From: Deltaproteobacteria bacterium
GTDB lineage: Bacteria; Myxococcota; JADLHZ01
NCBI GenBank assembly: GCA_020848545.1
Contig: JADLHZ010000012.1
Span: 1 to 64,000 of the forward strand
Direction of reading: 5' to 3'
Length of the DNA stretch: 64,000 bases
Under the pieces are notes generated by a model. That model saw nothing but the letters and a program-made list of their open reading frames with translations, was not told the DNA's origin and made no database searches. Positions 8,479-16,517 of the stretch are shown here, one piece after another. Each line of letters opens with the position of its first letter. Positions within the stretch are counted from its first letter, which is position 1. Both the position numbers and the translations under genes were made by a program.

Positions 8479-9789
8479 ATGTACGCACGCTTCCTCGCCA
8501 TCGCCGCTTTGTTCACTGGCCTCTCTGCCTGCGGAAACCGCGGCGGCAACACCACGGGCGACGCCGCCATCACGGCCGAGCTCGCCGACGCCGCGCCGGA
8601 CGTCAGCGCGCTCACGCTCGATGAAGACAACACACAGACCGCCGGACCGGCGCGCGACGCCAGCGGCCCGGCGCCGTCGATCGCGGGGCATGTGAAGGCC
8701 GCGGTCAAGAGCGTGAACGACGGCGTGAAGGCCGTGCTCGCGGAAGTCGACGCGCTGATCAAGACGCCGCCGACGACCAAGGGCGACGGCCTGCGCACCT
8801 GGGACATCACGAAGAACGGGCTCGACTACCGGCTCACCGTGAAGAAGCTGCAAGACGGCATCTTCGGCTGGAAGATGGAGGCGAAGAAGGAAGCCGACAC
8901 CGCCTACACGACCGTCATGGGCGGGAAGATCAAGCGCAAGGGCGCCGGCCTGGCTCCGCGCCGCGGCGCCGGCTTCATCGGCATCGATCTGACGGCGTAC
9001 AAAGCGATCGCCGACGGCACCGCCGCCGCGATCACGAAATCAGGCCGTGTGTTCGCCGCCTTCGCGCATCGCCCCGCCGGCGCGCACCTCGTCTTCCGCC
9101 TGAAGGACTTCAAGGCCGACACCGCGTCGAGCGCGCTGCCGATCTCGGCGTACTTCAGCGGCTTTCGCCTGTTCCGACACGAGGCCGGCGACATCGTCGT
9201 CCCGCCGATGGGGTTCATCCGCGCCGGCGGCCGCGTGAACGTGAGCGACTTCAGCGATCTCGCCGGCGTCGAGAACGAGACCGTCACCGCGCGCCTGCGC
9301 CGCATCGTCGGCGTCGGCGGTTGGGGCCGCGCGATCATCAAGGACGGCAATCTTCCGGCCGGCACGCGCCGCATCGTGCGCGAGTGCTGGAATTCGCCGG
9401 CGACCGGCACCGAGGCGCTCTACCTGCGCGAAGTGTGGGACTGCACCGGCGTGCGTGACGCGACGACCGGCTCGTACCCCACGTGCACGCAGAAGTCGTC
9501 GTTCCGCTATCCGCAATCGATCACGACCGACACGGGCGATCCCGAAGCCGCGCCGACGAAGCAACGCTTCTTGGCGCAGTGCTTCCCGGACGCGGCCATG
9601 CGCCTGCGCCTGCGCTTGCAGAACCTCGCGTCGAACGAGCCGCCGCTGCCGGAAGATCCGGCCGATGCCGAAGCGGCCGACGAGACGCCGGTGAGCGCCG
9701 ACGAGCAGCAAGACGCGGTGGCGCCGGTCGAGAATGACGACGCCAACACCGTCGACAGCGCCGACAGCCTCGACGATCTCGCCGACTAA
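8479..9789 (+). CDS. hypothetical lipoprotein
   Basis: The ATG is preceded by AAAGGAG at 8465-8471, which fixes the start and gives 436 residues. The signal peptide ends in GLSAC with Cys18, a standard lipobox, and an Asp/Ala-rich linker follows. Residues about 75-160 (RTWDITKNGLDYRLTVKKLQDGIFGWKMEAK) look like a compact beta-rich domain. A second beta-rich stretch runs to about residue 370, and four or more cysteines (ECWNSP, WDCTG, PTCTQ, QCFPD) may form disulfides. The last 50 residues are very acidic. I do not recognise the family. It is transcribed away from the barrel operon across the CRP-like site. Confidence 0.8.
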   Translation: MYARFLAIAALFTGLSACGNRGGNTTGDAAITAELADAAPDVSALTLDEDNTQTAGPARDASGPAPSIAGHVKAAVKSVNDGVKAVLAEVDALIKTPPTTKGDGLRTWDITKNGLDYRLTVKKLQDGIFGWKMEAKKEADTAYTTVMGGKIKRKGAGLAPRRGAGFIGIDLTAYKAIADGTAAAITKSGRVFAAFAHRPAGAHLVFRLKDFKADTASSALPISAYFSGFRLFRHEAGDIVVPPMGFIRAGGRVNVSDFSDLAGVENETVTARLRRIVGVGGWGRAIIKDGNLPAGTRRIVRECWNSPATGTEALYLREVWDCTGVRDATTGSYPTCTQKSSFRYPQSITTDTGDPEAAPTKQRFLAQCFPDAAMRLRLRLQNLASNEPPLPEDPADAEAADETPVSADEQQDAVAPVENDDANTVDSADSLDDLAD

Positions 9790-9908
9790 CGGCACCCACC
9801 CGGGTCGGCCGCACCCACCCTCCCGCCAAGAATCGCTGAAGAATTCCCCGCCTCGCGCTTGGTACGAATGCTGCTCCTCTGTGGTGCGAACGACGCATGG
9901 GAGGCCGC

Positions 9909-10610
9909 ATGAACGACACGACGCACACCATCCTGATTGTCGACGACGACGAGCTCACGCTGCGTGCGATCACGCGCCAGCTCAGCAAGACGAACATGCG
10001 CATCTTGACGGCGAAGACCTTGAGCGAAGCGCTGCCGATCCTCCTCGCGAGCCGCGTCGACGTGCTGCTGACGGATCTCCGCCTCGAGATCGGCGAAGGC
10101 ACCGAGCTTCTGTGGGTCGTGCAGAACAACGCGCTGCCCACGCGCTGCCTCTTGATGAGCGGGCAGGCCGGCCCGGAAGAAGAGCGGCTCGCGTTCGAGC
10201 TCGGCGCGATGACGGTGCTCGAGAAGCCGTTCAAGGAAGACGAGCTGCTCGCCGCGATCAAGCGCGCGCTGGATCCGCCCGACGGCTTCTCGGGCGATCT
10301 CTGCTGTGTCACGCTCATCGACGTCTTGCAGATGTACCACTTGAGCAAGCGCTCGGTGGTCATTGAGCTCGCCGGTCCGTCGCTCACGAAGATCTTCATG
10401 GAGCACGGTCAGGTGGTGCACGCCGTCCATGGCGCGCGCACCGGCGAAGAAGCGTTCCGTCACATCCTGAAAGCGACGCACGGCCGTTTGCGCACCGCCG
10501 CGTTGGCGACGGCGCCGCGCCGCACGATCGATCGCCGCTTCGATTCGCTCTTGCTCGACGGCCTGCGCATCAACGACGAAGAGAACGCGACGCTGCAGCT
10601 CACGGCGTGA
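9909..10610 (+). CDS. response regulator with DUF4388 (PatA-like) output domain
   Basis: The start at MNDTTHTILIVDDDE follows GGGAGG with good spacing and gives 233 residues. The receiver domain (about 1-115) has the acidic cluster VDDDE, the phospho-acceptor Asp in LLTDLRLE, a conserved switch region LLMSGQAG and the Lys of EKPFK. The C-terminal half (about 125-225; FSGDLCCVTLIDVLQMYHLSKRSVVIELAG) matches DUF4388, also called the PatA N-terminal domain, common in myxobacterial gliding and signalling proteins. There is no DNA-binding domain, so it probably acts by protein contacts. It stands 78 bp before a membrane GGDEF protein and may be a partner of it. Confidence 0.9.
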   Translation: MNDTTHTILIVDDDELTLRAITRQLSKTNMRILTAKTLSEALPILLASRVDVLLTDLRLEIGEGTELLWVVQNNALPTRCLLMSGQAGPEEERLAFELGAMTVLEKPFKEDELLAAIKRALDPPDGFSGDLCCVTLIDVLQMYHLSKRSVVIELAGPSLTKIFMEHGQVVHAVHGARTGEEAFRHILKATHGRLRTAALATAPRRTIDRRFDSLLLDGLRINDEENATLQLTA

Positions 10611-10688
10611 TCGAGCTGCTGCGCGCGCGGTAGGGATGTCGAAGCTCTAGAATCGCACCGCTCGCGCCCCGCGCTATACTCGCGCGCA

Positions 10689-12311
10689 ATGGGGCGCCTC
10701 TCCTTTCGCACCAAGCTCCAGCTCGTCCTCGTGAGCTTCGCGCTCGTGCTCATCGGCAGCGCGCTCTTCGCCGTGCGCCACGCCACGGTGACCGCCGTGC
10801 GCGACAAGATCGAGCACGACTTCGAGCAGACCCGCACCATCCTCGCACAGCAGACGAAGGCGCAGATCGCGGCGTTGGAAGACGCCCTCGCCACAGCGCT
10901 AGGCGATCCGCTCTTTCGCAGCCAGCTCGGTGAAGCGTCTGCGCGCGCCGACGAGACCGGCCTCGAAGAAGAAGCGCCACCCGAGCGATCGTCGATCAAA
11001 GAAGCGCACGAGGTCTTCTCGAGCGCCGACTTGCCGCTGATGAACCGCTACCCGGGCTTCGCCGTGTTGAACGTCGATGGCCAGCGCGTGTTCAGTAAGG
11101 CGGCGCCGGCCCGCTTCGGCGATAACATGAGCCGCACGCCGATCGTCGCCGCCGTCAAAGAGCGCGGGCGAGCGCTGCAGCTCTTCGAGCCGAAGGGCGG
11201 CGCGCATGGCAACGGGCTCGTCGCCGACGGCGAGCAGACGAGCGCGTATCTTCTGCTCGCCCGCGCAGTGCAATCCGGCGCGCGCACGCTCGGCTACGTA
11301 GTCATCGCCGAGGGCCTCACCGAGTTCATGGCGCAGCTCGAGCGATCGTCCGGCGCGCACGTCGGCTTCTCGGTCGAAGGCGGTGGCGTCGTGGCCAGCA
11401 ACGGCGCGTCGACTGCGATCGTCCGCGAGCTCGCCGCGATCGCCGGCCTCACCGCCGACAAAGTCGTCAGCGTCGACCTCGGCGGCGAGCCGCACCTCGT
11501 GCTCGCCACGACGCTCGTCGATGCGGACGGCGCTGCGCTCGGCCGCGCGTTCTTCGCGCGCTCTTACCGGGCCGAGGTCGGGCGCTTGCTCGGCCGCTTG
11601 GATCTCGCCCTGCTGCTCGCGCTCGCGCTCTCGCTCGCCGCCAGCGTGCCGATCGCGGCGTTCTTGGCGCGGCGCATGACCGTGCCGCTGAAGAGCCTCG
11701 AACAAGCGGCGCGCCAGCTCGAAAGCGGCGACTTCTCCGCGCACGCTTCGGTGACGAGCGAAGACGAGCTGGGCCGCGTCGGGCGCGCGTTCAACGCGAT
11801 GATGGTGGCACTGCGCGAGCGCAATATCGATCGGCTCACCGGCGCCTATAACCGCCGCCACCTGATCGACGCGCTCGAGGCGCAGATCTTGCGCAGCGAC
11901 ACGCTCGGGGCGCCGGTGTCGCTCATGCTCCTCGACCTCGATCACTTTCGCGCGCTCAACGAAAAGTATGGCCGCGCGGCCGGCGATGCCGTGCTCAAGG
12001 CGGTGACGCGCCTGTGCCACGACTCGTGCAAGCCGGGCGACGTGCTCGCGCGCTACGCCGACGACGAGCTCGTGATCCTCTTGCAGGATCAGGACGGCCA
12101 AGCCGCCGAGACCCGCGCCAAGGCGTTGCAGGTGCAGATCGCGGCGCGCGAGATCGCCGTCGGCAAAGAGCGCATCAAGTGCACGATCACCGCGAGCGTC
12201 GTCGAGCGTGATCCGCGCTGGCCGAGCGCGCACGATCTCTTGCGGGCGCTCGATCGCGCGCTCTATGCGGCGAAGACCGGCGACAGAAACCGCGTGGTCA
12301 AGGCGGCGTAG
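10689..12311 (+). CDS. membrane sensor with HAMP and degenerate GGDEF domain
   Basis: The 540-residue protein has a transmembrane helix at about 10-30, a periplasmic sensor region of about 260 residues, and a second helix near 300-322. A HAMP linker (RRMTVPLKSLEQAARQLESG) and a GGDEF-type domain from about 380 follow. In active diguanylate cyclases the signature is GG[DE]EF. Here residues 457-461 read A-D-D-E-L. The nucleotide-binding block is also altered: DLDHFRALNEKYGRAAGD replaces the usual D-x-DxFKxxND-x2-GHxxGD. The domain is probably catalytically dead and may bind GTP or c-di-GMP as a receptor. The last 14 bp overlap the convergent kinase gene. Confidence 0.9.
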   Translation: MGRLSFRTKLQLVLVSFALVLIGSALFAVRHATVTAVRDKIEHDFEQTRTILAQQTKAQIAALEDALATALGDPLFRSQLGEASARADETGLEEEAPPERSSIKEAHEVFSSADLPLMNRYPGFAVLNVDGQRVFSKAAPARFGDNMSRTPIVAAVKERGRALQLFEPKGGAHGNGLVADGEQTSAYLLLARAVQSGARTLGYVVIAEGLTEFMAQLERSSGAHVGFSVEGGGVVASNGASTAIVRELAAIAGLTADKVVSVDLGGEPHLVLATTLVDADGAALGRAFFARSYRAEVGRLLGRLDLALLLALALSLAASVPIAAFLARRMTVPLKSLEQAARQLESGDFSAHASVTSEDELGRVGRAFNAMMVALRERNIDRLTGAYNRRHLIDALEAQILRSDTLGAPVSLMLLDLDHFRALNEKYGRAAGDAVLKAVTRLCHDSCKPGDVLARYADDELVILLQDQDGQAAETRAKALQVQIAAREIAVGKERIKCTITASVVERDPRWPSAHDLLRALDRALYAAKTGDRNRVVKAA

Positions 12312-14709
12312 CCTCGCGAGACGGCCCAAGAACGAGGGCCTGCTGCGCACGCTTCTCGAGCGCGCCGGCCTCGATGCCTTTTCCCCCGAGCAGCGCCGCC
12401 GCTGAGAGGAACGCTTGCGCCGCATCGCGCTCGTGGCCGGCGTTCTCTAGCGCCTCACCGAGCTTCCCGTAGAGCGGCGCCGCCCGGCTGCGTGGAGTCA
12501 TCTGCAGCGCTTGCCGATATAGCCGCGCTGCCCGGTCGAAGGCGAGGACGCGCTCAGCCATCAGCGCGGCGCGGGCGAAGCGCTCGGCCGCGCGCACGTC
12601 GTCGCCGGCGGCTTGCCAGTGCACCGCGAGCAGCTCGTCGGTCACGCCACGCACGCTTTCGAGCACCTCGGCGAGCGCCGAATGGTGCACCCTCCGCGCG
12701 TACGACGGCAGCCGCGCGAGCACCACGTCGCGCAGGCGATCGTGCGCCGCCTCGACGATCGTCGCGGCGCGGGCGCTCCGCACCTTGAGCAACCGCCGCG
12801 AGCACAGCTCCGCCAGATGCACGTTGCACTTCTGCGCATCGCCGGCGGCGCGGGCGAGCGTCCCGCTGTCGATCGGCGTCCCCGCGCACGCCACGAGCTC
12901 GAACAAGCGGCGCACCTCGGGATCGAGGCGCTCCAAGCGACGCGTCACAGCTGTCTCCAAGGTCGCCTCGCCCGGATCGATCTCGCCGCGCTCGCGCACG
13001 TCGCGGCACAAGGTCTCGACGAGCAGCGGATCGCCGCGGCCTTCGCGGGCGATGCGCTCGACCCGAGGATCCGTCACGCCGAGCATGCGCGCCGCCATGT
13101 CGCGACACGCACGCTCGGCGAGCAGCCCGAGCGCGATCTCACGGGCGCCGGCGAGGCTCCCGCTTTGCCGGCTGGTCGCGAGGAGCAGCGTGCGCGGCGG
13201 CGCGGCCTTGCCGAAGATCTGCTCCAAGACGTCGGCGCTGTCCTTGTCGATCCAGTGCGCGTCGTCGATGCACAAAACGATCGGGTCGCGCTCGGCGAGC
13301 CGCTCGAGGATGTGCCGAAGCGCTGCCACCGCACGCACGCGCACCGCGCGATCGCCGATCGCCGTCGGCCGCTCGATCTCGTGCAGCGCCGTCACCGTGC
13401 GCAGCACCGGGAACACCTGCGCCAACGCCGCGCCGTCGGCGCCGTAGGAACCATCGCGGCCGTCGGCGCCGAGCACGCGCGCTTGCTCCTCTTCGCTCAT
13501 GCTGAGCAAGCGCCGCGTCAGCGCGTCGACGACGCCGTCGATCCCCTTGTAAGGCATCGACTCCTGCTCGTAGCAGCGCGACGCGAGCACGACGCCTTCG
13601 GGCAACCGATCGAGGAAGGTGCGCAGGAGCGTGCTCTTGCCGGCGCCCGGCGGTCCATGGAGCAACACACGTTCGCTCCCGCCTTTGACCACACGCGCAA
13701 ACGCCGCCTCGAGCTCACCTATCTCCGCTTCGCGCCCGACCAACATGCGCGGCGGCGCGTCTTCGGCGGGGCGCGCCTTCGCCCGCGCGCGCAAGGCATC
13801 GCGCCCGGGGCGATCTTTCGGCTCGATCGCCAGAAGGTCGGTACACAGCGCTTCGAGATCCTCGGGCACATTCGGCACAAGCTCGCTCGGCGCCGGCGCC
13901 TTCGTCTGCGTCTTCGTCGTCAGCACCAACATCGGAGGGCCGGCGAACGGGAGCTGCCCGGTGAGCGCTTCGAAGAGCATCACGCCGACGCTGTACCAAT
14001 CGCTTGCCTCTGCGAGCCGGTGCCCGCGCGCGTGCTCCGGCGACATGAAGCTCGGGGTGCCAGCGGTCGTGCCTTCGGCGGAGGTCGCGTCTTGGCCGGT
14101 GGCCGCTTCGCGCACGAGGCCGAAGTCGAGCACGACGACGCGGCCTTCGGGCGTCACGAGCACGTTCGAAGGTTTCAGATCGCAGTGCAGCGTACCAGCT
14201 TGGTGCAGCGCCGAGATCCCCTCGACGAGCTGCGGCAAGGTGCGGCGCAGGCGATCGACGTCGAGGCGGCCTTCGTCGACCATCGGCTGGGCGCTCACTT
14301 CCGGCACGTCGTCGCCGAAGTCGAGCATCACCTTCATCGTGTCGGCGTTGCGGAGGTCCTCGGTCGACTCGTTGAACACCACGGGGTCGCGCTGGCGCAC
14401 GTAGTCCGAGAAGCGCACGCCCGAGACGAGCTCCATCGTGAAGAACCAGAGGTCGTCTTCGGCGAAGAGCTCGTGCAAGGCGATGAGGTTCGGGTGGCGC
14501 ACGTCCGCGAGCGCCCGAAACTCCTGCTTGAAGCGATAGAGGGCTTGCGCGTCGACGTGGGTGAGCACCTTCAACGCCACGTCGATGCCACGCTCCTTGT
14601 CGAACGCGGCGTAGACCACGCCGTAGCCGCCTTCGCCGAGGCGGCGGTGAAGGACAAAGCGCCCGCTCGAGAGCTGCCGGGACGACTCCATCGCTTCGGA
14701 CTTCGTCAT
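12298..14709 (-). CDS. PknK-like Ser/Thr kinase fused to AAA ATPase, short C-terminus
   Basis: Residues about 18-310 are a eukaryote-like kinase. They have the glycine loop GEGGYGVVY, the ATP-binding Lys in VALKVL (Lys47), the catalytic loop HCDLKPSN (non-RD type: Cys replaces Arg), DFG and SPEHARG. Residues about 325-560 form an AAA-type ATPase with Walker A GPPGAGKST and Walker B VLCIDDAHW. A helical region ends at residue 803 (LVLGPSREATPP). Related myxobacterial PknK-like proteins usually continue for several hundred residues of TPR-like repeats. This one stops after one or two repeat-like helices, and its 3' end overlaps the converging GGDEF gene. It is probably a cytosolic signalling kinase whose input is unknown. 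Confidence 0.9.
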   Translation of the reverse strand: MTKSEAMESSRQLSSGRFVLHRRLGEGGYGVVYAAFDKERGIDVALKVLTHVDAQALYRFKQEFRALADVRHPNLIALHELFAEDDLWFFTMELVSGVRFSDYVRQRDPVVFNESTEDLRNADTMKVMLDFGDDVPEVSAQPMVDEGRLDVDRLRRTLPQLVEGISALHQAGTLHCDLKPSNVLVTPEGRVVVLDFGLVREAATGQDATSAEGTTAGTPSFMSPEHARGHRLAEASDWYSVGVMLFEALTGQLPFAGPPMLVLTTKTQTKAPAPSELVPNVPEDLEALCTDLLAIEPKDRPGRDALRARAKARPAEDAPPRMLVGREAEIGELEAAFARVVKGGSERVLLHGPPGAGKSTLLRTFLDRLPEGVVLASRCYEQESMPYKGIDGVVDALTRRLLSMSEEEQARVLGADGRDGSYGADGAALAQVFPVLRTVTALHEIERPTAIGDRAVRVRAVAALRHILERLAERDPIVLCIDDAHWIDKDSADVLEQIFGKAAPPRTLLLATSRQSGSLAGAREIALGLLAERACRDMAARMLGVTDPRVERIAREGRGDPLLVETLCRDVRERGEIDPGEATLETAVTRRLERLDPEVRRLFELVACAGTPIDSGTLARAAGDAQKCNVHLAELCSRRLLKVRSARAATIVEAAHDRLRDVVLARLPSYARRVHHSALAEVLESVRGVTDELLAVHWQAAGDDVRAAERFARAALMAERVLAFDRAARLYRQALQMTPRSRAAPLYGKLGEALENAGHERDAAQAFLSAAALLGGKGIEAGALEKRAQQALVLGPSREATPP

Positions 14710-14753
14710 GCGCCCGGAGTGTATCCAATCTCAGCCAAGGTTTGAAGACGGCG

Positions 14754-14906
14754 ATGACCGCGGTGATGGCGAAGGTGCTGCGCGCCTACGTGTCGCTCGC
14801 CGGCGGCGTGATCAAAGACGCGGCCCAGCTCGCGCGAGTTCCCCTGCCCACTTGGTATCGCAAGTTGCGTGAAGCCGACTTGACGCGCGAGATCCCGGAA
14901 GCGTAG
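14754..14906 (+). CDS. short HTH (Fis-type) ORF, possibly a gene remnant
   Basis: The 50 codons encode MAKVLRAYVSLAGGVIKDAA followed by QLARVPLPTWYRKLREADL. The spacing of GG-x2-KDAAQLARVP-x2-TWYRKLRE fits the helix-turn-helix at the C-terminus of Fis-like domains in sigma-54 activators. The frame is open upstream beyond the ATG into the kinase promoter region, so this could be the tail of a deleted regulator instead of a complete gene. It sits 13 bp before gpmA. No ribosome binding site is clear. Confidence 0.35.
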   Translation: MTAVMAKVLRAYVSLAGGVIKDAAQLARVPLPTWYRKLREADLTREIPEA

Positions 14907-14918
14907 GCCGAGCGGCGC

Positions 14919-15665
14919 ATGAAGAAGACGCTCGTCCTCATCCGTCACGGCGAGAGCCAGTGGAACAAAGAGAACCGCTTCACCGGCTGGGTCGACGTGC
15001 CGCTCAGCGAAGTCGGCATCGAAGAAGCGCGCGCCGCTGGCCGCTTTCTGAAGAGTGAGAAGTACGAATTCGACGTCGCCTTCACCTCAGTGCTGCAGCG
15101 CGCGGTGAAGACGTGCAACCTCGTGCTCGAAGAGCTCGACGCGCTCTGGTTGCCGGTCGTCAAGACGTGGCGGCTGAACGAGCGCATGTACGGCGCGCTG
15201 CAAGGCTTGAACAAAGCCGAGACCGTGGCGAAGCACGGCGAAGCGCAGGTGAAGACTTGGCGGCGCAGCTTCGACATCCCGCCGCCGCCGCTCGCCGAGA
15301 GCGATCCGATGTGGCCGGGAAAAGACCGGCGCTACCGCGGCGTCGACGGCCTGCCGCGCGCCGAGAGCCTGAAGGACACGATCGCGCGCTTTCTCCCCTT
15401 TTGGCACGAGCAGATCGCGCCTGCGCTGCAGAAGAACCAGCGCGTGCTCATCGCGGCGCACGGAAACAGCCTGCGCGCCCTGATCAAGTACCTCGACGGC
15501 ATCAGCGACGAGAGCATCGTCGAGCTGAACGTGCCGACGGGGATCCCCATGCTCTACGAGCTCGACGACGCCTTGAAGCCACTCGCGCCCTTCCGCTTCC
15601 TCGGCGACGCAGCGGCAGCGGCGAAGAAAGCGGCAGAAGTCGCGGCGCAGTTGACGAAGAAGTGA
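14919..15665 (+). CDS. gpmA: 2,3-bisphosphoglycerate-dependent phosphoglycerate mutase
   Basis: The 248-residue protein interconverts 3- and 2-phosphoglycerate in glycolysis and gluconeogenesis. It opens with the phosphohistidine motif [10 protein letters not shown] (His10), followed by [27 protein letters not shown] and the second catalytic histidine in [17 protein letters not shown]. All are characteristic of the dPGM family, and the length matches the usual 247-250. A short Ala/Lys-rich tail ends the protein. The stop overlaps the start of a small membrane protein gene by three bases. Confidence 0.97.
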   Translation: MKKTLVLIRHGESQWNKENRFTGWVDVPLSEVGIEEARAAGRFLKSEKYEFDVAFTSVLQRAVKTCNLVLEELDALWLPVVKTWRLNERMYGALQGLNKAETVAKHGEAQVKTWRRSFDIPPPPLAESDPMWPGKDRRYRGVDGLPRAESLKDTIARFLPFWHEQIAPALQKNQRVLIAAHGNSLRALIKYLDGISDESIVELNVPTGIPMLYELDDALKPLAPFRFLGDAAAAAKKAAEVAAQLTKK

Positions 15666-15949
15666 TCCGCGCGCTCGCACTCCTGGCGTTGGCGGTGGCG
15701 GCGTTCGCCGTCAACGGCGTATTGCTCACGGCGCCCGGCTGCCGGCCTACGCTGCTCACGGTGAGCGTCGCGCTCTTTGCGTTCGCGCCCTTCTTCGTCG
15801 GCGTGCAGCACGCAGCGGCGCACGCTACCGAGGGCGCGCTCTCACGCCACGCGACAGTATATGAAGCGCTCGCCGGCGCCTCTGGTGTGCTGGCGATCGC
15901 GCTCGGCCTGTCCTTCGCGCCGCTCTGGGCCCTCGCCTGCCCGTCGTGA
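15662..15949 (+). CDS. small membrane protein
   Basis: The GTG at 15662 overlaps the gpmA stop and gives 95 residues. Three hydrophobic segments can be seen: [37 protein letters not shown] and [19 protein letters not shown]. The loop between the second and third contains several histidines ([11 protein letters not shown]). It is probably an inner-membrane protein made by translational coupling to gpmA. I do not recognise a family, and no motif gives a function. Confidence 0.6.
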   Translation: MIRALALLALAVAAFAVNGVLLTAPGCRPTLLTVSVALFAFAPFFVGVQHAAAHATEGALSRHATVYEALAGASGVLAIALGLSFAPLWALACPS

Positions 15950-15962
15950 TAGGCGCCCTCGC

Positions 15963-16367
15963 ATGCGAATCGTTCTCTGCACGTTGTTGCTCGCCTCGGC
16001 CTGCACTTCCAAAGACGCTCCGAAAGACGCCCCGAAGGTGATCAAAGGGACGATCGACGTCAAAGGCGATCTGAAAGCGAAGGTCGAAGCCGCCGACACC
16101 ATCTACGTCATCGCGCGGAAGGGCCAAGGCGGCCCACCGCTCGCGGTCAAGAAGCTCGGCGTCACGCCCTTCCCGATCGCCTTCGAGCTCACCGAGCGCG
16201 ACGTCATGATGGGCGGCCCCTTCGAAGGCGACGTCGATCTCACTGTGCGCATCGACAAAGACGGCGACGCGATGACCAAGAACCCCGGCGATCTCTTCGG
16301 CAAAGCGGCGCCCGGCACGAAGGTTGGCGACACCACCGCCACCGTCCTGATCGATCAGTCGCTTTAA
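15963..16367 (+). CDS. lipoprotein resembling the C-terminal domain of CcmI/CcmH
   Basis: The 134-residue protein begins with a lipoprotein signal (MRIVLCTLLLASAC, Cys14) and a Lys/Asp/Pro linker. The rest matches the pattern of the periplasmic domain found at the end of cytochrome c biogenesis proteins CcmI/CycH: GTIDVKGDLKAKVEAADTIYVIARK, GGPPLAVKKL and DLTVRIDKDGDAMTKNPGDL. In CcmI this domain helps deliver apocytochrome c. Here it is free-standing and no other ccm gene is near. The function may therefore differ. A palindromic mobile repeat begins four bases after the stop. Confidence 0.7.
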   Translation: MRIVLCTLLLASACTSKDAPKDAPKVIKGTIDVKGDLKAKVEAADTIYVIARKGQGGPPLAVKKLGVTPFPIAFELTERDVMMGGPFEGDVDLTVRIDKDGDAMTKNPGDLFGKAAPGTKVGDTTATVLIDQSL

Positions 16368-16371
16368 AAAA

Positions 16372-16456
16372 GGTCCCAGGGACCTATTTTTTGTCCAACT
16401 TCTGAACAGTCGCGGCGAGTGTCCAAAAACTGGTCAGAATATAGGTCCCAGGGACC
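16372..16456. repeat. palindromic mobile repeat (REP/MITE-like), copy 1
   Basis: The unit starts and ends with the perfect palindrome GGTCCCAGGGACC (16372-16384 and 16444-16456). The 59 bases between are themselves an imperfect inverted repeat (TATTTTTTGTCCAACTTCTG on the left pairs with CAGTTTTTGGAC on the right). A-runs precede and T-runs follow each palindrome, so either arm could also act as a terminator. A second, inverted copy lies at 59368-59466. It begins four bases after the stop of a lipoprotein gene. No transposase is in the window, so mobilisation in trans is inferred. Confidence 0.8.
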
Positions 16457-16517
16457 TTTTTTCGGTTGACAGGGGGGGACAAAGTTCTTAACGCGGTGCG
16501 CCAAAGAGGTTGCACGT

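Noticed and set aside
12613-14745. A 710-codon plus-strand frame opposite the kinase-ATPase gene
   Set aside because: Its translation is His/Arg/Ala-rich low complexity, and the minus strand encodes intact kinase and Walker motifs.
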